Below are positions 1-7,195 of a stretch of DNA of 12,265 nt, piece by piece. The position numbers and the translations under genes were made by a program. Source of the stretch: a bacterium. Its GTDB lineage: Bacteria; Planctomycetota; Planctomycetia; Pirellulales; Pirellulaceae. Location of the stretch: contig JAUIHJ010000163.1 in assembly GCA_030432015.1 (NCBI GenBank), positions 1-12,265 on the forward strand, given 5' to 3'. Positions within the stretch are counted from its first letter, which is position 1. Each line of letters opens with the position of its first letter. The notes below the pieces were generated by a model. It did not search any database. It saw only the letters and a list, made by a program, of their open reading frames with translations, and was not told the DNA's origin.

Positions 1-2
1 GC

Positions 3-608
3 GATGCGGCGGATGCGACAACGTCCGGTGCGCCAGGAGACAGTGTCTGGATCTTGCACGAGCTAATGAAATACGACTGGCCGCGGGAGGTCTTGGTGAC
101 CGTTGTCGCGCCGGAAGTGGTGACCGCTGCCGAAGCGGTTGGTGTGGGGATGCCACTGACGACGCCCTTGGGCGGAATCCTGGACCATCGCTTTGGAATG
201 CGGCTGCAGTTCGACGGGATTGTGCAGTCCTGCTTTGATGCGAGGTTTACCATGACCGGGCATATCGGCAAGAACATGCCGATCGAAATGGGGCCTGCCG
301 CCGTACTCCGTCAGAAAAACATCTGCGTCATTGCGACGTCCCGCAGCGGTCCGCATTTCGCGCCCGAATTATTCCAAGCGGCCGGCTTTGACCCATATGC
401 GGCCTCAGTCGTTGTGGCCAAGAGCCCCTGTGGATTCCGAGCCGTCTATGAGTCGCGCGCGGCGGCCATCTATTGCGTCGCCGCACCAGGCTGCGCACCC
501 TCGGAGTTTTGGAAGCAGCCATTTGCCAATATCCCGCGTCCGCTGTGGCCCTGGGACGAGATCGAGTCGTGGCGGCCGCAACCGACTCTGCGGATTCGTG
601 ATGAGTAA
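3..608 (+). CDS. MlrC/M81-family metallopeptidase-like protein, C-terminal part (5' end outside window)
   Basis: The reading frame is open from the first bases of the window, so this is the tail of a longer gene and the TTG at 54 is not its start. The visible part matches the C-terminal domain of the MlrC (microcystinase C) family. It opens with the family's signature of the type DAADATTSGAPGDS, here encoded at 3-44. It continues with a Gly-rich segment (VGVGMPLTTPLGG), an MG-AVLR block, an ICVIATSR strand and a VVVAKSPCGFRA block, and ends with a Pro-rich IPRPLWPWD tail. In characterised relatives the N-terminal domain carries the metal site and hydrolyses linearised microcystin peptides. 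Most family members in bacteria have unknown substrates, so no toxin degradation should be assumed. TAA ends the gene at 606-608, and it converges on the UPF0178 gene. The family call is firm; the substrate is unknown. Confidence 0.9.
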   Translation, partial: DAADATTSGAPGDSVWILHELMKYDWPREVLVTVVAPEVVTAAEAVGVGMPLTTPLGGILDHRFGMRLQFDGIVQSCFDARFTMTGHIGKNMPIEMGPAAVLRQKNICVIATSRSGPHFAPELFQAAGFDPYAASVVVAKSPCGFRAVYESRAAAIYCVAAPGCAPSEFWKQPFANIPRPLWPWDEIESWRPQPTLRIRDE

Positions 609-626
609 TCCGACGATTCGGTGTCC

Positions 627-664
627 TGTCATCGTCGCACGCTAAGTTCACTGGGACGATGACA
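627..664. terminator. Candidate bidirectional terminator (10-bp inverted repeat)
   Basis: TGTCATCGTC at 627-636 is the exact reverse complement of GACGATGACA at 655-664, giving a perfect 10-bp stem with an 18-base loop. It sits in the 60-bp gap between two convergent genes, where a shared terminator is expected. There is no run of T after either arm and the loop is long, so it is not a textbook intrinsic terminator. Confidence 0.4.
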
Positions 665-668
665 CGCG

Positions 669-1124
669 TCACGATCCGCGTTGCGCGCTGGTGAGCCAAC
701 GGTCCAACTGGTTGGCAAAGGCTTGTTTGTCCTTGGCGCTGAAATTCGGTGGCCCCCCGGTAATCTGACCGCCCCCGCGAAGTTCATCGAGCATATTTCG
801 GACCGCGAGCCGTTCGCCCACATTAAGGTCTGTGTACATTTCGCCGCGGGGATTCAACGCTTGGCCACCTTTGGCCACCACATCGGCCGCCAGCGGAATG
901 TCGGCCGTGATGACCAGATCACCCGCAACCAACAACTCGACGATGCGTCGATCCGCAACGTTGGCTCCGGAGGGAACCAGAACGCAATCGATGAATTTTG
1001 AGTTGGGTGTTCGCATGTGTTGATTGGCGACCAGGGTAACACGGACCTGGCGTCGTTGTGCGGTACGAAACAGCAGCTCTTTGATTTCGCCTGGACATGC
1101 GTCTGCATCAACCCAGATGTGCAT
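669..1124 (-). CDS. UPF0178 (DUF188, YaiI/YqxD) family protein
   Basis: A 151-residue protein of normal family length. It begins with the hallmark IWVDADACP motif (Asp6 and Asp8), where paired acidic residues resemble a PIN-like nuclease metal site. Further conserved blocks are VPSGANVADRRI (about 50-61), DLVITADIPLAADVVAKG (69-86), the NPRG turn (91-94) and the C-terminal TGGPP-FSAKDKQAF segment (122-136). The family is widespread in bacteria. It has been placed near PIN-domain nucleases on structural grounds, but I know of no settled biochemical role. The ATG is preceded only by a weak AGAAAG sequence. It lies 14 bp after the stop of the ExbD-domain gene on the same strand, so the two are probably co-transcribed. 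Family assignment is secure, function open. Confidence 0.93.
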   Translation of the reverse strand: MHIWVDADACPGEIKELLFRTAQRRQVRVTLVANQHMRTPNSKFIDCVLVPSGANVADRRIVELLVAGDLVITADIPLAADVVAKGGQALNPRGEMYTDLNVGERLAVRNMLDELRGGGQITGGPPNFSAKDKQAFANQLDRWLTSAQRGS

Positions 1125-1138
1125 GAGTCGCTTTCTGG

Positions 1139-2227
1139 TCAGCGTTTCTTTGGCAGTGGAGTCGGCGTCACGGGGACCCTCAATGGCCTCAGGTTGCCGC
1201 GCTCGATCGACGGAGAACGCAGGATGTCGCCGTCGCGCCTCGGCAGCCTTGAACGCAAGGCCTCGCCCATCATGGCCCGCTCAACCGCTTCTGGGAATCG
1301 TAAATACGATCGGTGGAATTCCTCGCGGACTTGAATGATTGCCGTTGTTGGCGTCGCGTCCTTATCGATGGCGGCCGAATCGGCCGTTCCTGAATCGGCC
1401 GTTCCTGAATCGGCTTTTCGTGAATCGGCTTTTCGTGAATCGGCTTTTCGTGAATCGGCTTTTCGTGAATCGGCCGTTCCTGAATCTGTCATTCCTGAAT
1501 CCGTGGAAGGCTTCGCCGCCTGGATGGTGAATTCAATCGCACCTGCCTCGTGCGATGCGTCCAACACTTCAACCAGGCGCGCATATTGGGCATCCGCGTC
1601 AACGGTGATGACGATGTTTTTCGCGGTAAGTTCTATTTTTCGTAACTCCTCCAGCTGCAAGGGCCTGCCGTTAAACGTGAGCTGGCCGTCTTGGCTGATC
1701 GTGATGTGCGTGACCGCCGGTTTGACAGGTTGCTTGGCGTCAACGGTCAGGTGATCGGATTCCTGCGGCAGCGAGGTGTTGTCTTGCGGGAGACCAGCTC
1801 GGGCGGCACCGCTCATGGTGTCGGCGTTGCGTGGCGGCGGCACGGAACGGCAATTCGGGCCTCGGTGGAAGATCCCGCGTCGCGAGCGGGCATGTCTCAC
1901 CACGCGTACGAACTGGCTGGATTGGGCCCCTGGTTGTGTCGATTCGGTGACCGCCGGCCGTCCCTGCAGTTCACGACTTGCGGCCACGGTCGCTGGGTGC
2001 ACCTGGGCAGTGGTCGCAACGGCGAGCAACGTGGTAGGCAAACAAAGTCCGCGGCATGCCAGGACAACCCGTTGAATTGGGAATCGGACGCGGGTCGAAC
2101 CGCGTTTCAGCAGGGGGGCAACGCCACCTGCCGTCAGCCCTATCACCAGCCCCCGCCGAACGAGGTGATTTAGAGCGATCCTTGAGTTCTGGTAGAGATT
2201 CGCTTCGAATCGTGAGCTGGAATTCAC
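1139..2227 (-). CDS. Protein with an orphan ExbD/TolR-like domain and a pentapeptide-repeat linker
   Basis: The GTG at 2227 is chosen because AAGGAG lies 7 bases before it. The 362-residue product falls into parts. Residues 1-165 are basic and unrecognised, with one hydrophobic stretch at about 54-74 that could be a signal or membrane anchor. Residues about 171-238 resemble the periplasmic ExbD/TolR domain: an ITISQDGQLTFNGRPLQLEEL strand-turn-helix, then IVITVDADAQYARLVEVLD and a final EAGAIEFTI strand. Residues about 243-284 are ADSRK/ADSGT pentapeptide repeats. The last 75 residues are basic and unrecognised. Normal ExbD proteins are about 130-180 residues with an N-terminal helix carrying a conserved Asp for proton flow. 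No such helix is visible, and no ExbB/TolQ partner is present. It may be a non-energising periplasmic domain protein. The domain call is moderate; the N-terminal half could be misframed or poorly conserved. Confidence 0.6.
   Translation of the reverse strand: MNSSSRFEANLYQNSRIALNHLVRRGLVIGLTAGGVAPLLKRGSTRVRFPIQRVVLACRGLCLPTTLLAVATTAQVHPATVAASRELQGRPAVTESTQPGAQSSQFVRVVRHARSRRGIFHRGPNCRSVPPPRNADTMSGAARAGLPQDNTSLPQESDHLTVDAKQPVKPAVTHITISQDGQLTFNGRPLQLEELRKIELTAKNIVITVDADAQYARLVEVLDASHEAGAIEFTIQAAKPSTDSGMTDSGTADSRKADSRKADSRKADSRKADSGTADSGTADSAAIDKDATPTTAIIQVREEFHRSYLRFPEAVERAMMGEALRSRLPRRDGDILRSPSIERGNLRPLRVPVTPTPLPKKR
1377..1496. repeat. 15-bp tandem repeat array, 8 units, in frame inside the ExbD-domain gene
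   Basis: Eight consecutive 15-bp units on the plus strand. Units 1, 2 and 7 are GAATCGGCCGTTCCT, units 3-6 are GAATCGGCTTTTCGT, and unit 8 is the degenerate GAATCTGTCATTCCT. Units 3-6 are identical to one another, which points to recent duplication. On the coding (minus) strand they give a pentapeptide linker of type ADSRK (four copies) flanked by ADSGT. Because 15 is a multiple of 3, copy-number change keeps the frame. Confidence 0.95.
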
Positions 2228-2607
2228 TTCAAGACTCCTTGCTCAGAATTGGAGGTCTCGTAAGGCAAGCGGCGCGTTCCTTTATTCCCGCTTTCCATGC
2301 CCCTCGCGGCGGGACAGAATCGCCTCTGATCGACGGTAAACGACGACGACTCGCGGGTCAACGCGAAGATCCAATAACTTCGAAGTTAGCTCGGTTCGAA
2401 TTCCGATTTGTGTGATCTGCGCGTGACCTTGTTACACTCGATGCATCGCCCGCAACTTCACCGGTGTCTGACGGTCGACGCGGCGGGCGTTGACATGTGG
2501 GAAAGCCAGAATGTCCGGAGCTCGTCGGAGGACATCGACTGGCCGATGGTCGCCGCGCTTCGTCGTGAATGATGAGCCAGACTCCAAGCCTGTGATCGAG
2601 TACGCCA
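2228..2607. other. 380-bp divergent intergenic region
   Basis: This gap separates the divergent starts of the ExbD-domain gene (minus) and the DUF1501 gene (plus), so it should hold promoters for both. No convincing coding frame is visible. A weak minus-strand promoter can be drawn from TTGACC (plus-strand complement at 2356-2361) with TACCGT 17 bases downstream. A weak plus-strand -10-like TACACT occurs near 2434. A perfect palindrome at 2375-2388 is listed separately. Confidence 0.6.
2375..2388. promoter_or_regulatory. Perfect 14-bp palindrome, possible operator
   Basis: TAACTTCGAAGTTA reads the same on both strands and lies in the divergent gap between the ExbD-domain gene and the DUF1501 gene. 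Its position just upstream of the TTGACC motif on the minus strand fits a dimeric regulator site. No regulator gene is adjacent, so the assignment rests on symmetry and location only. Confidence 0.3.
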
Positions 2608-4065
2608 ATGTTCTCTCTCCTTGATTCCGCGGGCCGACTGTGCGACACGCCCTCCCGGCGCGAATTGTTGACCGTCGGTGGACTATCGCTGGTGGGTCTG
2701 GGTTTGCCGGACGTCTTGCGGCGGCGGGCCAACGCTGCACGACCGGCGCTTGCCGGTGGGCGGCCGGCGAGCGGCGCCGGATTCGGGGCCGCGGACTCCG
2801 TCGTCCTTGTCTATTTGCAGGGTTCACCCAGCCATATCGATCTCTGGGACCCCAAGCCCGATGCGCCGGCTGAGATCCGTGGCGAGTTCCAGCCAATTGC
2901 GACCAAGACGCCGGGGCTTCAGTTTGGCGAAGTCTTACCCAAGCTGGCGCAGCAGACGCACCATTGTGCGGTGGTGCGTTCCATCGGGGTGGATCCCAAG
3001 GGGCTCCGCAACCACGGTGCGGCGATTTACATGCTCATGACCGGTCACGGCCCCACGAACTTTTCTGCGACCGGGCTTGCCGTGCCGGCGTCACGCGAAG
3101 ACCTGCCATCCCTGGGTGCCAACGTGGCCCGGTATCGCCCCGCAGCACGCGGCAGATTCAGCAATGCTGCCGTTGGTGCGCCGGTGAAAGAAGGCCGTGT
3201 GGTCGGCGTGGGGCAATCGGCGGGGCTGCACGGTGCGGCATTCGATCCATTTACGATGTATGACGACGCCACGCAGCCACTTCGTCCGGCTGGGCTTACC
3301 TTGCCGGACGATGTAACGGTCGAGCGAATCGCCGGGCGTCTTGACCTGCGGGCCGTCATGGACGCGCATTGTGATGGCATCCGCAGTGCTCGTACCACGT
3401 TTGACCAATTCTACGATCAAGCGTTGTCGCTGATTCAGACCCGCGGCGCGGTTGAGGCATTTCGGCTTGAAGCGGAGGCACCGGCGACTCGCGCGCGGTA
3501 CGGCATGACCAAGTTCGGACAGTCGCTGTTATTGGCGCGGCGGTTAATCGAAGCGGAGACGCGATTCGTGCAGGTGACCTGGCCGGCGCGTTCGGACGAC
3601 GAGCCGGTCGCGGGCCCGGACGGCTCGTGGGACACGCATCGCAACAATTTTCCGATGCTCCGTGAACATCGCTGCCCGGTGTTCGACCATGCGATGTCGG
3701 CGTTCATCGAGGATATGGCGGGACGTGGATTGTTGGAGCGGACGTTGGTCGTCGCGATCGGCGAATTCGGTCGTTCGCCGAAAATTGGATCGCCGACAAC
3801 CAATAACGTGGGGCCCGGAGGCCGCGATCATTGGCCTGAGTGTTACAGCTTTCTGGCGGCCGGCGGTGGGATTCGGCCGGGCCAGGTTTTCGGTCAATCC
3901 GATCGACATGGGGCCTGGCCGAAAACGGACGCCGTGCATCCGTACGACCTGCTGGCCACGATCTACCATGCACTCGGGATTGACCCCGCCACGGAATACA
4001 ACGACACGTTGAATCGTCCGCGGCGACTCGTCGAATCCGGGCGGCCGATTGTCGAACTGTTTTGA
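2608..4065 (+). CDS. DUF1501 family protein, predicted Tat-exported
   Basis: A 485-residue protein of usual family length. Residues 16-34 form a twin-arginine-type signal (SRRELLTVGGLSLVGLGLP), so export in folded form is predicted. The DUF1501 body then follows, with GSPSHIDLWDPKPDAP (72-87), RNHGAAIYMLMTGH (134-147), GSWDTH (339-344), GEFGRSP (385-391) and GRDHWP (405-410). The family belongs to the alkaline-phosphatase/sulfatase fold group, and the Asp, His and Glu residues in these motifs are at the places expected for metal binding. Substrates are not known. The ATG at 2608 is the natural start because the signal follows at once, although the ribosome site is weak. In planctomycetes these genes often sit beside a DUF1549/DUF1553 cytochrome-type partner; none is present here. 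It converges on the GDYXXLXY gene with a 27-bp gap. Confidence 0.92.
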   Translation: MFSLLDSAGRLCDTPSRRELLTVGGLSLVGLGLPDVLRRRANAARPALAGGRPASGAGFGAADSVVLVYLQGSPSHIDLWDPKPDAPAEIRGEFQPIATKTPGLQFGEVLPKLAQQTHHCAVVRSIGVDPKGLRNHGAAIYMLMTGHGPTNFSATGLAVPASREDLPSLGANVARYRPAARGRFSNAAVGAPVKEGRVVGVGQSAGLHGAAFDPFTMYDDATQPLRPAGLTLPDDVTVERIAGRLDLRAVMDAHCDGIRSARTTFDQFYDQALSLIQTRGAVEAFRLEAEAPATRARYGMTKFGQSLLLARRLIEAETRFVQVTWPARSDDEPVAGPDGSWDTHRNNFPMLREHRCPVFDHAMSAFIEDMAGRGLLERTLVVAIGEFGRSPKIGSPTTNNVGPGGRDHWPECYSFLAAGGGIRPGQVFGQSDRHGAWPKTDAVHPYDLLATIYHALGIDPATEYNDTLNRPRRLVESGRPIVELF

Positions 4066-4092
4066 TAGGGAGGCACCAGGGCGGTGTCCAAA

Positions 4093-4605
4093 TCAGGTCG
4101 ACGGAAGATCCTCCAGAGGCGTCGCGCTGGACTTCGGCCCGGCTGCCGAAAAATCCGCGTGCCGCAGTCCGACCAACACGCTTTCGCCGGAGGCCGCCAC
4201 TCGCAATTCGCCATATTTCGCGTTGGCGTAATGGGCTCCGTGTCCTTCCTGAAAGAAGAATGCATCGGTGCCGATCCGCGTCCTGCCGCGTCGCCCCCTT
4301 GAATAGCGAAGCAAGTGTTCGTCGGCCGCCAACGCTTCACCGTTGTGGATGCGGATGAACGATGCGACATGGTTGCCATCGACTTGGACGACAAATTTCC
4401 CTCGCCGCTCGGTGGGACGAACCACGCCTGGCCCGGCGTATCGTAAGGCCATGTAGTCGCCTTGCATCAGCGAACGTGGATCGACGGGGGCTAATTCGAC
4501 GTACATCGTGATGCCGTTGCGGATCACGGTCTCCTTGTGCGCAATCATGCCGTTGGTAACACCGAAAATCGCCAAGGTTGCGATGCAGAATACGAGGGAC
4601 TTCAT
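4093..4605 (-). CDS. GDYXXLXY domain protein
   Basis: A 170-residue protein named for its motif, seen here as GDYMALRY at residues 49-56. An N-terminal hydrophobic segment (about 3-21) acts as anchor or signal, so most of the protein should lie outside the cytoplasmic membrane. Other family features are a YVELAPVDPRSLMQGDY lead-in and a C-terminal FFFQEGHG...AKYGELRV...SGESVLVGL block at about 116-147. The ATG at 4605 is preferred over in-frame codons upstream because AGGAG lies 8 bases before it. The start overlaps the DUF4401 stop as ATGA, a classic sign of coupled translation. The C-terminal 20 residues are polar and probably disordered. The family commonly occurs with DUF2157 and DUF4401 genes, exactly as here. 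Molecular role unknown. Confidence 0.9.
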   Translation of the reverse strand: MKSLVFCIATLAIFGVTNGMIAHKETVIRNGITMYVELAPVDPRSLMQGDYMALRYAGPGVVRPTERRGKFVVQVDGNHVASFIRIHNGEALAADEHLLRYSRGRRGRTRIGTDAFFFQEGHGAHYANAKYGELRVAASGESVLVGLRHADFSAAGPKSSATPLEDLPST

Positions 4606-5663
4606 GTGAGAGACTCCTGTGCCCAATTGCGTAGGTTCAGGTATTGGCGGGCCGCCAGCAGAACGGCGCCGCTGCCTGCCATGATCCAGGATTTGACCAG
4701 TAGACTAATCTGCCAATCGTAGTAAAAAACCACAATGAACACCGGAAAGAAGATGACGCCGATGCCCATGAGATGGAGGTCGCGCCGGGCGTAACCCAGG
4801 ACCATCAAGCCGACCGCTGCCAGGATTCCGGGCGTGGTAAAGCAGGCCATCGCCAACGTGGCCAGCACGGCCAGGATCAGCGGTTCGGTTCGCATTCGGC
4901 CCCAACTGCCGCTGATCCACCGGTAGAGCCAGATCAGCGCGATCGCCAGAATCGCGTTGGCTGGCCACCAGGGGGCGGCAAAAACGTCTTCGGGGAGCAA
5001 GACAAGGAACAGACTTGCCGGTACCGAGACCGCCATGGCGTAGCCGAGCGGACGCAGGACACGCAGGTCAGGTCGATACATGAATACCAGCCCAATGCCA
5101 ATGACCTTGGCCAACATCTCCACATGGATTAGCGGCCAAACTTCGTCCACGACGATCCATGTTGTCAGACATCCGGCGGCCAGCAGGCACGAAAGAAAAC
5201 GATGCAGCGAATCCCGGTAAAGCGGGTAGAGCACCAGGCACAAGACAATACCCGTCACGGCAGCCGCGGCAGCGTCACGAGGGCTCAGGTCAATGGCGCC
5301 CCAAAAGGCGAAAAAGTGACCCATGGCGCTAAGTGCCAGGGCTAACTGGTGTGGAAACACATGGCGCGTCAAGTTTCTCAACAGGATCGCCGCCACGAGA
5401 AAGCCCACAGCCCAGGCGAACAGCACCTGCGGTTCCTCCCGTACCAAATCGGCAACACCCAGGCAAACCACAAAGCAGATCGCGGAGACCCAGGCACCCA
5501 GCGCCAGCAGCAGTTTGACGAACCACGGCTCGCTGGTGCCGACAGGCTGCGCCGACAGGTACGCGTCGATCCGTGGGACGGCGTTTTCGTCCAACAACCC
5601 GCCACGGGTCAGATCGAAGAGCACATCGCGCAGCGTTCGCGGTTGTTTAGTCACTTCGGTCAT
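4602..5663 (-). CDS. DUF4401 multi-pass membrane protein
   Basis: A 353-residue integral membrane protein. A soluble N-terminal region of about 45 residues contains an LRDVLFDLTRGGLLDENAVPR helix pair like that heading DUF2157 proteins. It is followed by roughly ten hydrophobic segments, beginning with one near 48-70 (KLLLALGAWVSAICFVVCLG), and a short tail ending YLNLRNWAQESLT. The ATG at 5663 is chosen with AAGGA 9 bases upstream; a GTG one codon earlier is possible. The gene starts inside the end of the DUF2157 gene (17-bp overlap) and its TGA overlaps the ATG of the GDYXXLXY gene, so all three are translated as a unit. The family has no established function. Operon partner and topology suggest an envelope complex; this is inference. 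Confidence 0.88.
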   Translation of the reverse strand: MTEVTKQPRTLRDVLFDLTRGGLLDENAVPRIDAYLSAQPVGTSEPWFVKLLLALGAWVSAICFVVCLGVADLVREEPQVLFAWAVGFLVAAILLRNLTRHVFPHQLALALSAMGHFFAFWGAIDLSPRDAAAAAVTGIVLCLVLYPLYRDSLHRFLSCLLAAGCLTTWIVVDEVWPLIHVEMLAKVIGIGLVFMYRPDLRVLRPLGYAMAVSVPASLFLVLLPEDVFAAPWWPANAILAIALIWLYRWISGSWGRMRTEPLILAVLATLAMACFTTPGILAAVGLMVLGYARRDLHLMGIGVIFFPVFIVVFYYDWQISLLVKSWIMAGSGAVLLAARQYLNLRNWAQESLT

Positions 5664-6678
5664 CACTCATGATCCTTGACACGTGTCGCAAGTAAAATGC
5701 CGCGGCGCTGGAGGTAACCAGCACGACGAGGCCCAAGGCCAAGAACGCCATGGCTCCGTCTGAGATTTCGAACAACACCTTGCCAATCAGGGTTAGCAGA
5801 ACGATGCACAGGGCGAGGATGCCAAGCCCCAAGGACAACACGTCGCCAGCAATGCGGCGAAAGTAAATGTGTCCCCCGCCGAGCGTGATGGCGAGGGCCA
5901 CCGCACCGGCCAACTCGCCATGGCCGCCCTCGAAATCGTCGACAATCAACGCGATCGGAGGGATTGACAAATAGCAGAGAATCGAAAACCAGATTACGTG
6001 CCGTGTCCAATCTCCGGCGAGCCAGGCCAGCCCGTGGGCCGCACCGAATTCTCTGCCGGCCAGCGCCAGGCCATTCCAGATGCCCAGCAGCAAGAAAATG
6101 CCGAAGTAAAAATCAAAATCGACCGGTGCGTCCACCTGGACCCAAAATAGGATCAATGCCACGTTGGTGACCGTGAGCCAGAGGATCCAAAGCGCAGCGA
6201 ACCGCGCGACAATAACCCACAACAAGATCAACAAGGCCCACAGTACATAGTTTTCATAGGCATCGGCGCCAGTTTGATAGGCCTGACCGTAAATAGCCAG
6301 GAGCACACCGACCAAGACCGAGGCGGACAGCAGCAAGACCTTGCCGCTGATCGTGTCCAGTCCGCGACGCCAAGCGGCGGCGGCGCAAATCCATAACGCG
6401 GTCTCGATCAGACAGAACTTCGAAACTGTGTGCATCCGCGCCCAGTTATGGGCGAAGAAGAAAATTACGCCGGCCAGCACGAGTGCCGTGCCGACAAACA
6501 GCAGGGTTCGATTGGCCCACCGCCACCAATGGTGGGATGGGTGCAGCGAGTTCAGGGCCGCGTCGCGCGCCGCGGCGTCCAACAAACCGGCGGCGTAAAT
6601 GTCTTGGATGAGCCCTTCGTCAACCGGTTGGTCGAGCGTGTCGCGAGGCTTGGCGAGAAATTGCTTCGCGTCACGCAT
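5647..6678 (-). CDS. DUF2157 multi-pass membrane protein
   Basis: A 343-residue integral membrane protein. The soluble N-terminal part (about 1-50) has a helix pair with the segment EGLIQDIYAAGLLD. The first membrane span is about 55-75 (NRTLLFVGTALVLAGVIFFF), followed by the conserved AHNWARM turn typical of DUF2157. About nine or ten more hydrophobic segments follow, and a charged tail ends MSDDRSD. The start is ATG at 6678, with GGAG 6 bases upstream; a TTG four codons earlier is less likely because it overlaps the ribosome site. This is the first gene of the DUF2157-DUF4401-GDYXXLXY operon, and its end overlaps the DUF4401 start by 17 bp. Family membership is well supported; no transported substrate or enzymatic role is known. 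Confidence 0.88.
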   Translation of the reverse strand: MRDAKQFLAKPRDTLDQPVDEGLIQDIYAAGLLDAAARDAALNSLHPSHHWWRWANRTLLFVGTALVLAGVIFFFAHNWARMHTVSKFCLIETALWICAAAAWRRGLDTISGKVLLLSASVLVGVLLAIYGQAYQTGADAYENYVLWALLILLWVIVARFAALWILWLTVTNVALILFWVQVDAPVDFDFYFGIFLLLGIWNGLALAGREFGAAHGLAWLAGDWTRHVIWFSILCYLSIPPIALIVDDFEGGHGELAGAVALAITLGGGHIYFRRIAGDVLSLGLGILALCIVLLTLIGKVLFEISDGAMAFLALGLVVLVTSSAAAFYLRHVSRIMSDDRSD

Positions 6679-6723
6679 GGCGTGCTCCAATTCGCTGAAT
6701 CGTCCGTCGACGTGGCTGGGTTG

Positions 6724-6752
6724 ACCATGTGAAAATTCGAGTGCACTGTCAA
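6724..6752 (-). promoter_or_regulatory. Candidate promoter of the DUF2157 operon
   Basis: On the minus strand a perfect -35 hexamer TTGACA (complement of 6747-6752) is followed after 17 bases by CATGGT (complement of 6724-6729), a weak -10 matching three of six consensus bases. It ends about 46 bases before the DUF2157 ATG. The strong -35 and correct spacing support it; the -10 is poor. Confidence 0.33.
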
Positions 6753-6993
6753 TTGCGAATGTCGTGCCATTTGATGGAAATGCTGGCCACCAGGACCATT
6801 CAGCGGTCCACCGGGTCGGTCATTGCTTCACGATGCGGTCTTTGTGTCTCGATCGTTGCCATCACCATACGCCGGAGTTCCCCGCAACCGCCTCGGCGGT
6901 GACCGCTCTGGCGGGAGTCGTCGGCTGCAACCAGCTTGCCCCGGTTCAGGAATGGCTCGTCCAGGAGTTCCGCCGCCGGCGACACGTGTTGTG

Positions 6994-7031
6994 CAGCGGA
7001 TTTGCTGCGGTTCCTTGCAGGAATTCCGCTG
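6994..7031. other. Two-level hairpin in the gene-free region
   Basis: CAGCGGA at 6994-7000 is the exact reverse complement of TCCGCTG at 7025-7031. Inside the 24-base loop a second small stem, TTCC (7011-7014) with GGAA (7020-7023), can form. It could be a structured leader or transcript element, or chance in GC-rich DNA. No known riboswitch or RNA family is recognised. Confidence 0.25.
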
Positions 7032-7165
7032 ACAGCAACTTGAACAGGCGAGGCGGGCGGGGTGCAAAACCGGCGCGGATTTTGTTCGCCGTGACCTCGC
7101 ATTGAGCGGGCGTTGTACTCAAGTGACCTATCAAATGGGATGCAATGGCGGTATAAATAGGTAAA

Positions 7166-7195
7166 TTGTTGGTACGCCGATCGAGTTCGTATGAT
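7166..7195 (+). promoter_or_regulatory. Candidate promoter for the small basic protein/desaturase unit
   Basis: A good -10 hexamer TATGAT (7190-7195, five of six consensus bases) lies 18 bases after a weak -35 TTGTTG (7166-7171). Transcription would begin near 7202, leaving a leader of about 75 bases before the ATG at 7278. A nearby TATAAA at 7152-7157 has no fitting -35. Confidence 0.35.

Noticed and set aside
54..608. Complete 184-residue protein starting at TTG 54
   Set aside because: The same frame is open to base 3 and encodes the conserved MlrC C-terminal signature upstream of the TTG, so this is an internal codon of a longer gene.
1377..1496. CRISPR-like array
   Set aside because: Units are 15 bp, directly adjacent without spacers, and keep a coding frame; this is a coding tandem repeat.
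1335..1754. Plus-strand open frame with an ESAFR/ESAVP repeat protein
   Set aside because: It is the antisense reading of the 15-bp repeat array; the minus-strand frame has a ribosome site and a recognisable domain.
2488..2493. TTGACA as a -35 for the DUF1501 gene
   Set aside because: No -10-like hexamer at 16-19 bases downstream; the nearest (CAGAAT) is only 11 bases away.
6764..7105. Possible plus-strand protein of 113 residues in the gene-free gap
   Set aside because: No ribosome site, no recognisable motif, odd Cys/His/Arg composition, and competing open frames of similar quality on the opposite strand.
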